From contig CAYHGX010000002.1 in NCBI GenBank assembly GCA_964356355.1, positions 55,313 to 119,312 of the forward strand: a stretch of DNA of 64,000 nucleotides. The letters run 5' to 3'. A program made the translations under genes and the position numbers. The notes under the pieces were generated by a model. That model saw only the letters and a program-made list of their open reading frames with translations, was not told the DNA's origin and made no database searches. Position 1 is the first letter of the stretch, and the number at the start of each line of letters is the position of its first letter. The DNA is from CAYHGX01 sp964356355 (GTDB lineage Bacteria > Patescibacteriota > Gracilibacteria > UBA1369 > LOWO2-01-FULL-3). Shown here in pieces: positions 17,691 to 26,564 of this stretch.

Positions 17691-17961
17691 GAAGTGAGCT
17701 TAATTTTTAGCTACATTCCTTCAATCGCTCCAGCTTTCATCACTAGCGTGATTTTTTTGTTTTTGTTTTGCTTTTTTTCAAAGTGCTTTCTAGGGCGTTT
17801 TCGATTTCCTTTTTATGAAAATCACACCATTGTACCAAGATATAAGAAATTGTCAAAAAACACACCTCGACACACCCCTTGTAAATATGTTCAAATAACG
17901 TTCGCAAAAACGCGCAATTTGCGCTACAATAGGCTCTCTTAAGCAATAACTCACATTTCCC
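17691..17961 (+). promoter_or_regulatory. Non-coding gap with predicted promoter of the DinG-like gene
   Basis: No convincing gene; short ORFs on both strands are low-complexity. TTCGCA (17901-17906), 18-nt spacer, TACAAT (17925-17930) is a reasonable promoter 31 nt before the TTG start at 17962. The left part (17691-17760) may contain the start region of the minus-strand RNA. Confidence 0.45.
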
Positions 17962-20283
17962 TTGTATATTTCACTCGACCTAGAAACCACCGGCTTCGAC
18001 GCATCCAAAGACAAGGTAATTGAGTTTGGCGCTGTTAAATTTGATAAAACCGGAACTAAAGAAACCCTCTCCTTCCTCTGCGACCCAGGCTTCCCGATTC
18101 CACAAATAATCACCCATATCACCAAGATCCAAGATTCAGACCTCACGGGAACTCAACCCTTTGAAGAAAGAATCGAAGAAGTAAAAGCCTTCATTGGCGA
18201 TCTTCCAATAGTAGGTCACAACATCGAATTTGACCTTAATTTTCTACGCTCATTTGGAATTGAAATCCCAAACCACTCCTACGACACCCAAAAACTCGTA
18301 AGTATCCTTATTCCCAGCCTTCCCTCATACAGTCTCGAAGTCCTTACTCAAATATTTGAACTCAATCACGTCGAAAAGCATCGCGCCCTCGATGACTCCA
18401 TCGCCGCTATGGAACTTTTCCTCAAAGCCCAAAAAAACTTCAGCGAACTAAATCCAGAATTACTCTCAAAATTAAAAGAAACAAGCAACCGCACCAACAA
18501 CCCCATTAAATTCTTCTTAAATGAAATCAATCATCAAGAAACCTCCTCACAAAACGGTCTAAAAAGCTCACTAACCGAATTCACTCCAGCCATCGAAAAC
18601 ACAGAAAACTTCACTCCCTTTTTAACTCAATCGGCATCAGCACTAATAGAGGTAACTCCTCCCTACACGGACCTCTCCATATTCTTAGCCAATAATCTTC
18701 AAGAAGAGTCACAAATCGCACTTCCACACGAATTGTTCTTAAAGATTCATCAAAATTTACCAACAACAATCTGCAAAATCGACACTCCCTCTAGCTACGT
18801 CTCCCCTACCCGCCTAACAGAATTCTCCCAAAAAGAAACCTACGAAGAACACGAATTGATCTCCCTCCTCAAATACCTAGTATGGATCCAACAAACAAAA
18901 ACAGGCCTATTAAGTGAAGTAACTCTCTTCAACAAGGAAAAAAGTACAATTTATAGTGTCAACTGTGATCCAAATTTCACCAACAACACAGAAGAACCCT
19001 ACCTAAATGCCACTCGCGGCACCTCCCCTATCACCATCACAACTCATCGCCAAATCATTGAAAATCCAACAAGCACCAATCGCCTACTCATAGTTGACTT
19101 CGAAAGCTTCACCCGCACACTCACTAGTCAAAGCTCCCTCTACTTAAAAGCCGAATCATTACTTGGAACACTCTCAAATCTTGAATCCCTCTACCCAGAA
19201 AACGAAAACGTGAAATCACTTCTAACAAAAACCACCATCCTCTTTGGTACAATCGGAATCATTTTTGATAAATATAACGACAAAAATCCCTTCGCCGCCC
19301 GCGCCAAAATTTTCAGCCCGATATTCACTACTCCCGAATGGGCCAATTTCAGATCAACCTTCGCCAACATCATTGAACTCTCCAAACTATTGGTAGAAAT
19401 TCAAAATCTCGGCACCCAGGTCTATCTAAAAAACTGGAAACGACAACTCACCGAAATCCACGACTTTATCAAAGAAAGCGAAGATAACATCTCAATGACC
19501 TGGATAGAAAGCGAAAACGAGGAAATAGTCCTAAGGAAAACCCCGCTTTCCATCACCACTCCACTTCATAAAATTCTAGAACAAAGCACACATTACCAAA
19601 TTATAGGCGAGGGCTTCGACCTAGAAGACAATGGCAATTTCACCAAAGAAATTTACAAACTGCCCGAAACTCTTCCCCTAATCAACCTAACTACCAACAA
19701 CACTAACTATTCAACCTATATAGTCAAAGACTTCAATGACGACCTCTCTCTCCTAGCCAGAATTCTCAAGGAAAAACAAGCCACCAACCCAGGCCGCCTG
19801 GCAGTAATCTGCAACGCCAAACAACAGCTCAACCTCCTCACCCTCAAACTCAGCGAAAACGGCACTTCAGTACTTTCTCAAATGACCTGCTCCCAAGGCA
19901 AAATCAACGAAAAACTCAAAAATGAATACGACAAATCAGTACTACTAATCACACCCAACACCTGGAACAATCTCCAAAACCCACAATTAATAAACACTGT
20001 AATTCTACAAAAACTCCCATTCGACCCCCCAAGTGACCCCACCATCATGAGTCTTAGCGAAAACCATCCCGACGCCTTTAACAAAATCCAAATCCCCCTC
20101 ACCACCAGAAATCTCAAAAAAATCATCTCTCGCCTCTACAACAAGGAACAAACTCCAAAACAACTAATCATCCTGGATAATCGACTAATCACAAAAGACT
20201 ACGGAGAATCAATCCTCAAGAATCTTAAAAACACTACACCAATACTCACCAAAGACATCCTCCCCCTAATCGAAAAACCATGA
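17962..20283 (+). CDS. DinG-like protein: intact DEDD exonuclease, degenerate helicase
   Basis: 773 aa. Residues 1-155 are a DnaQ-type 3'-5' exonuclease with all acidic residues: D6/E8 (LDLETTG), D91 (GHNIEFD) and H140/D145 (HRALDD). The rest aligns in outline with the XPD/DinG-type helicase of Gram-positive DinG proteins, but the motor motifs are gone: the Walker A position is ALIEVTPPYTDLS (about 227-239), the DEAH box is DFES (379-382), and motif VI QGxGRxIR reads KKIISRLYN. Conserved non-catalytic landmarks survive (SSYVSPTRLTEF; KLPFDPPSDP at about 685; LIILDNRLITKDYG). So it is probably a nuclease with a structural, non-motor C-terminal half. TTG start is forced by an in-frame stop at 17947. 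Confidence 0.8.
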   Translation: MYISLDLETTGFDASKDKVIEFGAVKFDKTGTKETLSFLCDPGFPIPQIITHITKIQDSDLTGTQPFEERIEEVKAFIGDLPIVGHNIEFDLNFLRSFGIEIPNHSYDTQKLVSILIPSLPSYSLEVLTQIFELNHVEKHRALDDSIAAMELFLKAQKNFSELNPELLSKLKETSNRTNNPIKFFLNEINHQETSSQNGLKSSLTEFTPAIENTENFTPFLTQSASALIEVTPPYTDLSIFLANNLQEESQIALPHELFLKIHQNLPTTICKIDTPSSYVSPTRLTEFSQKETYEEHELISLLKYLVWIQQTKTGLLSEVTLFNKEKSTIYSVNCDPNFTNNTEEPYLNATRGTSPITITTHRQIIENPTSTNRLLIVDFESFTRTLTSQSSLYLKAESLLGTLSNLESLYPENENVKSLLTKTTILFGTIGIIFDKYNDKNPFAARAKIFSPIFTTPEWANFRSTFANIIELSKLLVEIQNLGTQVYLKNWKRQLTEIHDFIKESEDNISMTWIESENEEIVLRKTPLSITTPLHKILEQSTHYQIIGEGFDLEDNGNFTKEIYKLPETLPLINLTTNNTNYSTYIVKDFNDDLSLLARILKEKQATNPGRLAVICNAKQQLNLLTLKLSENGTSVLSQMTCSQGKINEKLKNEYDKSVLLITPNTWNNLQNPQLINTVILQKLPFDPPSDPTIMSLSENHPDAFNKIQIPLTTRNLKKIISRLYNKEQTPKQLIILDNRLITKDYGESILKNLKNTTPILTKDILPLIEKP

Positions 20284-20447
20284 ACAACCTCAATTTTCAC
20301 ACGGCACCACTAGAGACTACACTTCTAATCATTGGAATTGTCATTCTCGCCGTAGGCATTCCAGCCGCAAGAATCAGAAGCAAAATCAAGTCAATGCAAG
20401 AGCTGAGCAGCCCCACAACAAAAAAAAAGAGACGTCAACAAAAATGA
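20280..20447 (+). CDS. Small single-pass membrane protein, unknown
   Basis: 55 codons starting at an ATGA overlap with the preceding gene's stop. The translation has one hydrophobic helix (LLIIGIVILAVGIPAA) and a basic, Gln/Lys-rich C-terminus ending KKKRRQQK. No family recognised. The overlap and the membrane helix plus basic tail support a real gene, probably co-translated with the DinG-like protein. Confidence 0.55.
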   Translation: MNNLNFHTAPLETTLLIIGIVILAVGIPAARIRSKIKSMQELSSPTTKKKRRQQK

Positions 20448-20479
20448 CAACCCGCCTATACATTTTGTCAATTTCAGGA

Positions 20480-20508
20480 TTGACTTTTAAAAAAGTCATC
20501 CATATACT
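20480..20508 (+). promoter_or_regulatory. Strong promoter of the ATP synthase operon with embedded palindrome
   Basis: TTGACT (20480-20485), 17-nt spacer, TATACT (20503-20508). A perfect 18-bp palindrome TGACTTTT-AA-AAAAGTCA (20481-20498) starts inside the -35 box and fills most of the spacer, where a bound repressor would block polymerase. The GTG start of the first gene is 22 nt beyond the -10. Confidence 0.7.
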
Positions 20509-20530
20509 CCACCCGTTCTAAACACATACA

Positions 20531-20818
20531 GTGAAAACACAACCAAAAAAGAGCAAAATTGAAAGAAAAAACATATTGCTTGGTAATTATCAACAAATAA
20601 GAATGGAAGTCTTCTTGCGGACAGCCATCTACACAATAATAACTATTATCACATTCGGCCTCATCGGCTACTGGCTAGACAAATACCTAGGCACCTACCC
20701 AAAACTATTAATTGGAGGAATAGCCCTAAGTTATCCACTCAACCTGATACTTACACGCCGAAGATTTAAAAAACTAGCCACAGACAAACTAAATAAACTC
20801 AAAAATGGCAGCAATTAG
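20531..20818 (+). CDS. AtpI/AtpZ-like ATP synthase assembly protein
   Basis: 95 aa with two hydrophobic helices (FLRTAIYTIITIITFGLIGYWL split by a turn, and LLIGGIALSYPLNLIL) between basic ends. GYWLDKYLGTYP resembles the G-x-x-LD-x-x-x-x-T-x-P of AtpZ/AtpI-family proteins, which assist c-ring assembly. It starts with GTG and overlaps atpB by 14 nt at the head of the operon, the usual position for this gene. Assignment rests on size, topology and place. Confidence 0.7.
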   Translation: MKTQPKKSKIERKNILLGNYQQIRMEVFLRTAIYTIITIITFGLIGYWLDKYLGTYPKLLIGGIALSYPLNLILTRRRFKKLATDKLNKLKNGSN

Positions 20819-21614
20819 CGTAAAACTATATCCTGACACCATCGGCCATATCGGACCGATAGCCATCACGAACACAATGTTCACAGCCTTTACGGTTTCT
20901 GCGGTAATGATTGTTTTCGCGCTAATATTAAGAAAAAAACTCAGCGTAAATCCCGGTCGTCTTCAGGTTTTATTTGAAATGATGGTCAACATGATTTTAG
21001 ACAAAATGAAAATGGCCTTCGGATCAGAAAAACGTGCACGAAAATATTTCCCCTTCATCTTTACCATTTTCCTATACCTGGTCTTCAGCAACTACTTCAT
21101 GCTCATTCCCTTTTTAGACACAATTCGCATTGACGGCTCAGCACTATTCAATACACCAACAGCCCATTACAGCCAAACAATAGCCCTCGCGCTATTTACG
21201 CTCGGAGGCTCTCATCTCATAGCCTTCTTGCATTCACCACTCAGGCACATTGGTGCATTCATCAAGCTAGGCCCACTATTCAAAGCACGTTCAGTATCAG
21301 AAATCGGCATGGCCTTCATCGACATATTCCTTGGCTTCCTCGACCTCGTAGGCGAATTCGCCAAGCTCATCTCCATGTCTACTCGTCTTTTCGGCAATCT
21401 TTTGGCAGGAGGTGTAATTATTGGAATTATCTCAAGTTTGTCATTCTTTACACAGTTCGGAGCCCCATTACCATTTATCGTACTTGGTCTATTGGGAGGA
21501 TTTGTACAGGCATTTGTATTCTCAATGCTCGGCCTGCTCTTTATGGCCTCACTAAACCTAACAGTTATACCGCTAAAGGCAGAGGAAGAAGATCTCAGTC
21601 CACAAACAAACTAA
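20805..21614 (+). CDS. atpB: ATP synthase F0 subunit a
   Basis: Forms the ion half-channels beside the c-ring. The essential arginine is in the helix SMSTRLFGNLLAGGV, followed by the C-terminal helices GGFVQAFVFSMLGLLFM. N-terminal topology and IGPIAITNTM are typical. 269 aa. The stator-side helix has the canonical Arg, so the motor should be functional. Confidence 0.95.
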   Translation: MAAISVKLYPDTIGHIGPIAITNTMFTAFTVSAVMIVFALILRKKLSVNPGRLQVLFEMMVNMILDKMKMAFGSEKRARKYFPFIFTIFLYLVFSNYFMLIPFLDTIRIDGSALFNTPTAHYSQTIALALFTLGGSHLIAFLHSPLRHIGAFIKLGPLFKARSVSEIGMAFIDIFLGFLDLVGEFAKLISMSTRLFGNLLAGGVIIGIISSLSFFTQFGAPLPFIVLGLLGGFVQAFVFSMLGLLFMASLNLTVIPLKAEEEDLSPQTN

Positions 21615-21653
21615 ATTATCTATCCATAAACTATATTATCTAACCAAAAAATT

Positions 21654-21881
21654 ATGGAAATCGAAGCAGTAAAATACATGTCAGCAGCAGGAGCAATGGC
21701 CGTTGGAGCCCTATCTTCAGGCTTTGGTGAGGCGTGGATTGGTGTTACGGCTATCAATGCGATGGCTAGAAACCCAAAGGTAATTGATAAGCTTTTCACA
21801 AACATGATCGTTGCACAGGCGATTGATGAGTCAACAGCTATCTATTCATTGGTAGTGGCACTTATCATCCTATTCGTATAA
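21654..21881 (+). CDS. atpE: ATP synthase F0 subunit c with Na+-type signature
   Basis: 75-aa hairpin; polar loop ARNP. Helix 2 contains the ion-binding carboxylate in QAIDESTAIYSLV, matching the ES-T-x-IY sodium signature of Ilyobacter/Propionigenium c subunits (ESTGIYSLV). In helix 1 the residue aligned with the sodium-ligand Gln32 is Glu (GFGEAWIG), giving a possible second carboxylate. The glycine-rich GxGxG packing motif is reduced to SSGFG. Coupling ion cannot be decided from sequence alone. Confidence 0.93.
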   Translation: MEIEAVKYMSAAGAMAVGALSSGFGEAWIGVTAINAMARNPKVIDKLFTNMIVAQAIDESTAIYSLVVALIILFV

Positions 21882-21902
21882 TAACTTGGCTATAAATTAA
21901 TC

Positions 21903-22400
21903 ATGGAAAAGCTACTCACATTGGGTATTGACCCTATGGCGATCGTTGTCTACATGGCCAACACTGGACTAGTACTCTTCGTACTAACAAAACTGCTATA
22001 CAAACCTGTATTAGCAATCTTGGATAAGCGCAGAGAACTAATTAAAAACAGTATGGAAGAGGCGGCTGGTCTTCAAAAAGCCTTTGAGGATAAGCTTGCC
22101 GATGTAGAAACTCAGAAAAACGCAACAGAGGCTGAACTAAAAGAAGAGATAGCCAACTTGCACAAATATACTGAGCAAAAACGCGCCGAACTACAGACCG
22201 AGATGGACCAAGCCCGCACCGAAATGATGCGTAAAGCACAGGAGGAAGTGGACGCTAAAAAAGCAGGTCTCATCAAGGAAGTTGAGGATCAGGTAAAGGT
22301 GCTTATGGGAAGAATCATTCTAGATATCGTAGAAAACAAAGTTCCAGAAAAAGTTATCGAAGAAAGTATTAGTTCTTCTTGGAAACAATATTATAAATAA
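21903..22400 (+). CDS. atpF: ATP synthase F0 subunit b
   Basis: Peripheral stalk. One N-terminal transmembrane helix (about residues 13-35, MAIVVYMANTGLVLFVL) and then a long charged coiled coil with heptad-like Glu/Lys/Ala, e.g. KRAELQTEMDQARTEMM. LYKPVLAILDKRRELI is the typical tether. 165 aa. Confidence 0.93.
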   Translation: MEKLLTLGIDPMAIVVYMANTGLVLFVLTKLLYKPVLAILDKRRELIKNSMEEAAGLQKAFEDKLADVETQKNATEAELKEEIANLHKYTEQKRAELQTEMDQARTEMMRKAQEEVDAKKAGLIKEVEDQVKVLMGRIILDIVENKVPEKVIEESISSSWKQYYK

Positions 22401-22403
22401 ACT

Positions 22404-23081
22404 ATGTTTAAGGATTTCGTCGCAGCATTAGCACAAAAAATGGTTTCTTTCCTCTCTGCTCACCCAGGTTATTTTGAGCAAACAAAGTCTGAAAAAGAAG
22501 CCATGTGCGAAAAACTGTCGGTACCAACAGTTTTCAAGCAATACCTTTTAGAAGTAAGTGAACACCAAATGCTCAAAGACTTTGAAGCATTGATCATCTT
22601 CACTCACCAACCAAAAGACAAAGCAATTGCTAAAAGCCACTTTTTCAAAGCACTCCTGGAATTTTTAAATACAGATTTAGCTCGAAAAATCGATTTCCTT
22701 GATAGTAACTATTACCTCCTTCAAAAACCTGAACGTGAAGAAGTAGTAGAAAACCTAATCAAGGGGGACAGCTTGCTAGCAAATAGCTTAAAAAGTATCC
22801 TAGTAAACTATACTTATCAACAGATCAGCGAAAGCATAAACAATCTTTCTCAAATCATTTCCGACTCACCATATATAGTAGTGCAGTCACCAAGGGAAGT
22901 TACACCAGAAATGAAAAAAGAAATCAGAAAACAAATCAACGAAAAGCATCCATTAAGTTTCCCAGTCTTCCAGATCAACAAAAAACTAATCGGCGGACTC
23001 AGGGTATTCGAAAACGGCACTACTGAAGATCATTCTTGGTTATCCAGAGTGCTGAGATTTACTTCATTAACTTCAGCGTAA
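22404..23081 (+). CDS. atpH: ATP synthase F1 subunit delta
   Basis: Joins the peripheral stalk to the F1 head. The N-terminal helical bundle is divergent and the protein is 225 aa rather than about 180. The C-terminal signature is recognisable: KKLIGGLRVFENGTTEDHSW, corresponding to IGGxxVxxGDxxxDxS. Placed between atpF and atpA, as in standard operons, with 2-3 nt spacing on both sides. Confidence 0.88.
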   Translation: MFKDFVAALAQKMVSFLSAHPGYFEQTKSEKEAMCEKLSVPTVFKQYLLEVSEHQMLKDFEALIIFTHQPKDKAIAKSHFFKALLEFLNTDLARKIDFLDSNYYLLQKPEREEVVENLIKGDSLLANSLKSILVNYTYQQISESINNLSQIISDSPYIVVQSPREVTPEMKKEIRKQINEKHPLSFPVFQINKKLIGGLRVFENGTTEDHSWLSRVLRFTSLTSA

Positions 23082-23083
23082 TT

Positions 23084-24592
23084 ATGTCCAAGGACACACT
23101 ACAGCACTTTCTATCTTCCCTTTCATCAGCATTGGAAGACAAAGGCGCACAGGGCGAAAGCACCAAGAAAAATCAGGGCGTTATCCAGTCCTACAAGGAC
23201 GGTGTAATCAAGATCCAAGGTCTTTCCGGCCTCAAAATGAACGAGCTGGTAGAGATCGAAGGATTAGATACCCAAGCTCTAGTGATGAACCTTGAACAGG
23301 ACAGTGTTTATGCACTTGTACTACAAGCAAACACTGAAATTCGTGAAGGACTATTCGTAAAAGCTACAGGAAAGTTCCTTTCAATTCCAGTTGGTGAAGA
23401 AATCATTGGACGCGTAGTTGATGCGCTTGGTGAGCCACTAGATGGCAAAGGGCCAGTTAAATCTGAAAAGTTAATGTTACATGAAAACATGGCACCAAGT
23501 GTCATGGTGAGAAAATCAGTTCACGAACCAGTACAAACAGGTATCGTGGCTATCGACGCCCTTATCCCGGTGGGCCGCGGACAACGCGAGCTTATTATTG
23601 GTGATCGCCAAACCGGTAAGACAACCGTAGCAATAGACACTATTCTAAACCAAAAAGGTCAGAATATGATCTGTATCTACGTAGCAATTGCACAAAGAGA
23701 ATCAAAAACATCACAAGTAGTAGAAAAACTTCGATCTGCCGGAGCACTAGACTACACAATTGTAGTTTCAGCTCCTGCCGCGAGCTCAGCCGTAATGCAA
23801 TATCTTGCACCATACGCTGGCGCAGCAATCGGAGAATACTTTATGCACAAAGGAAAACACGCACTTGTAATCTTTGATGATCTTTCTAAGCACGCAGTTG
23901 CCTATCGTGAAATGTCCCTCCTCCTAAGAAGACCGCCAGGACGCGAAGCCTATCCTGGTGACGTATTTTATCTACACAGCAGGTTGCTTGAAAGAGCTGC
24001 CAAGCTAAACGATGAAAACGGAGGTGGAAGTCTTACAGCTTTGCCAATCATCGAAACTCAAGCCAACGACGTTTCAGCCTACATCCCAACAAATGTAATC
24101 TCAATTACAGATGGTCAGATGTTCTTGGAATCAAATCTTTTCAACAAAGGTATTCGCCCAGCCATCAACGTAGGTATCTCCGTATCCCGCGTAGGTGGTG
24201 CAGCCCAAACAGCTATCATGAAAAAGGTATCCGGTACTGCAAAACTAGACCTAGCCCAATACTACGAGCTAGAAGCCTTCTCCCAATTTGCATCTGAACT
24301 TGATGAGTCTACAAAAGCCAAACTCGTAAGAGGACGCCGTGTAGTAGAAGCCTTCAAGCAGAAACAAAACGAGCCACTAGCTCTTTGGAAAGAAGTATTA
24401 GTAATTTGCGCTGCTACAAGAGGATATCTTGATAAAACAGAAGAGAAAGAAGTTCAAGAAAAATTACAACACTTCCTTCAGAAAGCAGAAACACACGAAC
24501 AAGAATTGATCAAAAAAATCGACAGCGAGAAAAAGCTCACTGAAGAAATCGACAAAATGATCAATGCACTACTTGATAAATCATTCAATTAA
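23084..24592 (+). CDS. atpA: ATP synthase F1 subunit alpha
   Basis: Non-catalytic nucleotide-binding subunit. Start taken at ATG 23084 (MSKDTLQHFLSS), just after the atpH stop; the upstream in-frame ATG would overlap atpH. Walker A is GDRQTGKT, with IPVGRGQRELIIGDR, the arginine finger region VGISVSRVGGAAQ and PGREAYPGDVFYLHSRLLERAA. 502 aa, normal length. Confidence 0.97.
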   Translation: MSKDTLQHFLSSLSSALEDKGAQGESTKKNQGVIQSYKDGVIKIQGLSGLKMNELVEIEGLDTQALVMNLEQDSVYALVLQANTEIREGLFVKATGKFLSIPVGEEIIGRVVDALGEPLDGKGPVKSEKLMLHENMAPSVMVRKSVHEPVQTGIVAIDALIPVGRGQRELIIGDRQTGKTTVAIDTILNQKGQNMICIYVAIAQRESKTSQVVEKLRSAGALDYTIVVSAPAASSAVMQYLAPYAGAAIGEYFMHKGKHALVIFDDLSKHAVAYREMSLLLRRPPGREAYPGDVFYLHSRLLERAAKLNDENGGGSLTALPIIETQANDVSAYIPTNVISITDGQMFLESNLFNKGIRPAINVGISVSRVGGAAQTAIMKKVSGTAKLDLAQYYELEAFSQFASELDESTKAKLVRGRRVVEAFKQKQNEPLALWKEVLVICAATRGYLDKTEEKEVQEKLQHFLQKAETHEQELIKKIDSEKKLTEEIDKMINALLDKSFN

Positions 24593-24594
24593 TC

Positions 24595-25797
24595 ATGTCT
24601 GGATCCCTACTAGAAGTTAGAAAGAAAATTGCCGGCGTCCAAAACACCAGCAAAATCACAAAAGCCATGCAACTTGTCGCGGCTAGTAAGATGCGTCAAT
24701 TTCAAAAACGCGCGATCAACACTAGACGTTATTCATGGGACCTACTTGAGATACTAGAAAAAACACTTAAGCTCGAAGACAGCAAAGTTAAAAATAAAAG
24801 TATCTTCACTGAAGAAAGAACTCACGGCAAAACATTATTCGTACTGTTCACTTCAGATAAAGGTCTTTGCGGTCCACTAAATAACAAGCTCATCAACGCA
24901 CTTGTTAGGTCAAAAAAATGGCTATCAACGCCTCCTGAAAAAAGACTATTAATAACCATTGGGAAAAAAAGTTACACCTATGCCATCAATAATAAAATCC
25001 CTGTAGCAAAGGATTTCATTGGACTTCCTGAAAAATTCACGAACCTAGATCTCATCAAAATCATTGATGTAATCTTTGAATACTGGCAATTCGGTGAAAA
25101 TGGAAAACCAGATGAATCCGAATCAGTCTCTCTATATGGCACAGTAGACGACGACGACTACATAGACGATGATGACGTAGAGGAAAAGGATGAAGAAACA
25201 ATAGAAGAACAAATTGACGAAGAAGTTGAAGAGATTGAAGAAGAAACAGAAGAGGAAACAGAAGAAATAGATGAAGATGAGGCAGCAGCTGCAGGACAAA
25301 TTAAAGAGGTCATTTTTGTTGCCCCCCACTATAAAAATTCATTCACATTTTATCCGATTTTAAAAACATTCCTCCCTCTTACTCAAAATACAATTTCATC
25401 CAACCTTCATGTTGAAGAAATTGCAGAAACTATCGATACAATTATCGACCCAGTTGAAACAAATGAAGAGGCAGAAGAAGAAACAGAATTAGCAGAGGAA
25501 TTTGAAGATTACGTCCCTGAAACTGATGGCAGCTACATGTTATTTTCTCCAAATGAAAAACATGTAATTAAAAATTTACACGAATTCATCATCCAAGGCA
25601 TGTTTATGCAGGCCTTCCTAGAATTGAAAGCCTCTGAATATTCCAGCCGTATGATTGCCATGCAAAATGCCACAGATGCAGCAAAGAGAATCATTGGAGA
25701 TCTACAGCTTGCCTACAATAAGGCTCGTCAACAAGCAATTACACAGGAAATCGCCGAGCTCATTGGAGCAAGTATGGCCATATCCGAAACTGAATAG
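24595..25797 (+). CDS. atpG: ATP synthase F1 subunit gamma with two long acidic insertions
   Basis: Central rotor shaft. Termini are standard: N-terminal VRKKIAGVQNTSKITKAMQLVAASKM and C-terminal EYSSRMIAMQNATDAAKRIIGDLQLAYNKARQ form the coiled-coil axle. The middle Rossmann-like domain contains about 100 extra residues, making 400 aa instead of about 290. Insert 1 is at about residues 173-230 (25111-25284), with runs such as DDDD and EEETEEETEE; insert 2 is at about 279-310 (25429-25524). The reading frame is intact and the axle ends are conserved, so the insertions should project from the globular part near the membrane end. Confidence 0.94.
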   Translation: MSGSLLEVRKKIAGVQNTSKITKAMQLVAASKMRQFQKRAINTRRYSWDLLEILEKTLKLEDSKVKNKSIFTEERTHGKTLFVLFTSDKGLCGPLNNKLINALVRSKKWLSTPPEKRLLITIGKKSYTYAINNKIPVAKDFIGLPEKFTNLDLIKIIDVIFEYWQFGENGKPDESESVSLYGTVDDDDYIDDDDVEEKDEETIEEQIDEEVEEIEEETEEETEEIDEDEAAAAGQIKEVIFVAPHYKNSFTFYPILKTFLPLTQNTISSNLHVEEIAETIDTIIDPVETNEEAEEETELAEEFEDYVPETDGSYMLFSPNEKHVIKNLHEFIIQGMFMQAFLELKASEYSSRMIAMQNATDAAKRIIGDLQLAYNKARQQAITQEIAELIGASMAISETE

Positions 25798-25829
25798 ACA
25801 CCTAATTCCACCATTTAATCAAACCTAAT

Positions 25830-26559
25830 ATGTCACACGAGACAGCAGAATCTACTTCACACGGCAAGATCGTTCGTATCATTGGTGTAGTAGTCGACGT
25901 TTACTTTCCAAATCACATTCCACAGCAGTACTCTGCGCTCACAACCGAAGGCCCAAATGGAACTGTAACTCTCGAAGTACAGGCCCATATCGGCAACAAC
26001 GTTGTACGTACAGTATCTATGCGCACTACAGATGGTCTTTCTGTAGACCAAGCAGTAGAGGACACTGGAAGCCCAATCACCACACCAGTTGGTGAAGCAA
26101 CACTCGGAAGAGTATTCAACGTTACCGGTGACGTAATTGATCAAGGTGCAGAACTTAAAAAAGACNNNNNNNNNNNNNNNNNNNNNNNNNNNNNNNNNNN
26201 NNNNNNNNNNNNNNNNNNNNNNNNNNNNNNNNNNNNNNNNNNNNNNNNNNNNNNNNNNNNNNNNNCTACAAAGATACAAAGAATTACAGGACGTAATTGC
26301 CATCCTTGGTATGGACGAACTTTCCGAAGAAGATAAGACAGTTGTAAACCGCGCACGACGTATCCAAAAATTCCTATCTCAAAACTTCTACGTTGCCGAA
26401 CAATTCACAGGCATGCCTGGTCAATACGTAAAAGTTGCCGATACAGTTCGTTCATTCAAAGAAATCCTTGAAGGTAAATATGACCATATCGACGAGCAAC
26501 ACTTCTATATGTCTGCCTCAATCGATGACGTAATCGCTAAGCATAAAGCTGAAAAATAA
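25830..26559 (+). CDS. atpD: ATP synthase F1 subunit beta (interrupted by scaffold gap)
   Basis: Catalytic F1 subunit. The 5' part (112 codons to the gap) is the beta-barrel domain: GKIVRIIGVVVDVYF, GEATLGRVFNVTGDVID. The 3' part (98 codons from 26266) is the C-terminal helical domain: LQRYKELQDVIAILGMDEL, RARRIQKFLSQ, FTGMPGQYV. The P-loop, catalytic Glu and DELSEED-adjacent middle are in the gap. Beta is normally about 465 aa, so roughly 255 codons are missing and the 100 N are a placeholder; the two parts are in different frames as written. Functionally the gene is probably complete in the organism. Confidence 0.93.
26166..26265. other. Scaffold gap (100 N) inside atpD
   Basis: Exactly 100 N. 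The missing conserved middle of atpD implies the true gap is about 0.75 kb. Confidence 0.95.
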
Positions 26560-26564
26560 CATCT

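Noticed and set aside
17694..17946. Two overlapping ~70-80 aa ORFs on opposite strands
   Set aside because: Low-complexity Phe/Lys translations, no start context, and they overlap a predicted promoter.
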